A stretch of 64,000 bases of DNA from Macrobrachium rosenbergii (Eukaryota; Arthropoda; Malacostraca; Decapoda; Palaemonidae). The position numbers and the translations under genes were made by a program. Shown here one piece after another: positions 62,515-64,000 of this stretch; the first letter of the stretch is position 1, and every line of letters starts with the position of its first letter. Location of the stretch: the NCBI RefSeq assembly GCF_040412425.1, contig NC_089756.1:9253726-9317725 (forward strand), in the 5' to 3' direction. The notes under the pieces were generated by a model that saw nothing but the letters and a program-made list of their open reading frames with translations, searched no databases and was not told the origin of the DNA.

Positions 62515-63763
62515 GGCATGATTTGAAATAAGATAAATGAACGAAGAATAGATATAAATCTTGGTCTGCTTAGGCTGTTTTTCACCTACCTTCTTTGTCT
62601 TCTCATTTTACTTTTTCCTAAATTTTTTACTCGTTGTTTTATTTACTATTCGTCGGAAAATAAACTTGATTCTCGACCAACTTAAACGGAATTTAACTCT
62701 TTTTCTGTCTGCCAATTGTCAAAGAATGAATCTTTCTGGATCCCCATAGACGGTCTTTATCAATCTTCTGATTCATTTGTGAGTAATAGCCCAAGAATAA
62801 TATTCCTCTTATTCTTCATACCAATCGTCAAAGAATAATCCACGATATTTATTCCCATTTTCTTCTTTTTGCGAGCAATCGTGAGCGACATAGATCTTCC
62901 CCAAAAGAGCGAGCGAGCGAGCGAGTGAGACGGCAGCCGTGTGTGACACTTGTCGTGGTCATATGATCTGCCTCCTTAAAATCGCTCTCTCTTCCCGCCT
63001 AACTGGTGATCCGTTTCCGTCCGATAGGGCTCAGAAGGTGGTCAGAAGTGTCAAGCTAGATTTGGAATTAGAGTAGTTTCAACCGTATACACCTTTCGTT
63101 GGTCAAGCTAGCAGCTTTGGTCTTTCCACCTCACTGACCTGGGTTCCCGGTCACAGGTCTTCTCAAAAATTTCTTTAAATCTACTTTAATTTTTAGGTGG
63201 GTATCCTAGACACTGACAGATCCTGAATGCGGAAGGCATGTCTTTGTACCAGATTCTGAAGTGACATTTAAACTTCGTGTACAAGTTAGTAAAGGAATTT
63301 TCTAATCTTCCTCAGCAAGGCCACTAATGTCTCACAAAAAACATTATATATTTATTAGATTAACAAAAAAAAGTTGGATATTTATAGCGTCGAAGCCCAA
63401 TTTTGTTGCTTTACCAGTCTAACATATTGAATAAAACCTTATTACAGTATTATTGTGGTAATACCAGTTCGATAATTTCATGCGTAGTCCTACGCAGCGG
63501 AATGTTGAAGACCAAAACACGAGCTTAGCATCCCAGTTATCTGAGCCAGTTTGAGAACAGGTGAGTTTAGTAGATACAATTTTTCTTTGTTCAGTGACTG
63601 GGTGCTTCAGTGAGCCCGAGGATTGTTGGAAGTAGCTGAAATTAGGTGTAAAAAATTAACATGACTGTTTAATAGACCTTTAGTACTTATTACTGTTTAA
63701 TAGACCTTTAGTACTTATACCGTCACATGAAAAGACACTTACAAATAATATATACAGTATATA
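62515..63763. other. Non-coding, nothing recognised
   Basis: Contains a (GAGC)n patch at about 62906-62926. A near-exact 38-bp tandem duplication (GTTTAATAGACCTTTAGTAC) occurs at about 63667-63719. No protein recognised. Confidence 0.5.
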
Positions 63764-63765
63764 CT

Positions 63766-63831
<66 letters not shown>
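63764..63831. repeat. (GA)n microsatellite
   Basis: Uninterrupted GA run. Confidence 0.97.
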
Positions 63832-63833
<2 letters not shown>

Positions 63834-64000
63834 TTTAAGTAGCAGGAGAGAGAGGGATAAGTGGAAAGAAGTACTTTCTCAGACGCCACAGATGGGCAAA
63901 CATCTGCGGCTCTATGTAAAAAAAAAATCTATCTGCGCTTGAGAGCTGTGAATTTGGTAGCATGAAAAAATTATCACATTTATATAATATATAATATATA

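Overview
The window is eukaryotic, repeat-dominated DNA and contains no host gene I can support. It most resembles intergenic DNA of a decapod crustacean. The grounds are the very heavy (TA)n/(GA)n microsatellite load, the co-occurrence of Gypsy-order, DIRS-like and Penelope-like retroelements, and two short interspersed repeats that I associate from memory with shrimp and crayfish. The taxon is an inference; no search was run.

Layout. 1-12.9 kb: a decayed minus-strand Ty3/Gypsy-class element (domains 2.3-6.7 kb) between two copies of a long-terminal-repeat-like segment (0.44-1.44 and 8.43-9.22 kb). A C-terminal Penelope-like GIY-YIG fragment follows. A second, internally deleted copy of the same composite lies at 9.8-12.9 kb. 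12.94-20.97 kb: a structurally complete DIRS-like tyrosine-recombinase retrotransposon with inverted terminal repeats and an internal complementary region. It sits inside the second Penelope fragment, whose paralogue supplies the empty site. 21.1-22.9 kb and 29.3-29.8 kb: short terminal-inverted-repeat elements embedded in (TA)n tracts. 24.4-27.9 kb: a second, different minus-strand Gypsy-class element. 29.8-43 kb: tRNA-derived SINEs (one with an 18-bp target-site duplication), a second DIRS-like relic, three copies of a ~1-kb repeat and five copies of a 285-bp element with 51-bp inverted ends. 44-50 kb: microsatellites, a LINE scrap, and a THAP-like coding scrap between inverted repeats. 51.55-58.59 kb: a ~7-kb tandem array of a ~65-bp unit containing a variable GA tract. 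59-64 kb: more microsatellites and short tandem duplications.

Most notable points. Both Gypsy-class elements have the order gag-protease-integrase-reverse transcriptase-RNase H, which is the Gmr1-like order and not the usual Gypsy order; the first also has a SCAN-like capsid region. The DIRS-like element keeps its diagnostic architecture although its proteins are broken. Three separate loci (44.3, 51.6-58.6 and 61.4 kb) share one design: a microsatellite joined to a unique spacer, amplified as one tandem unit. None of the coding regions is intact; all are annotated as pseudogenes or relics.
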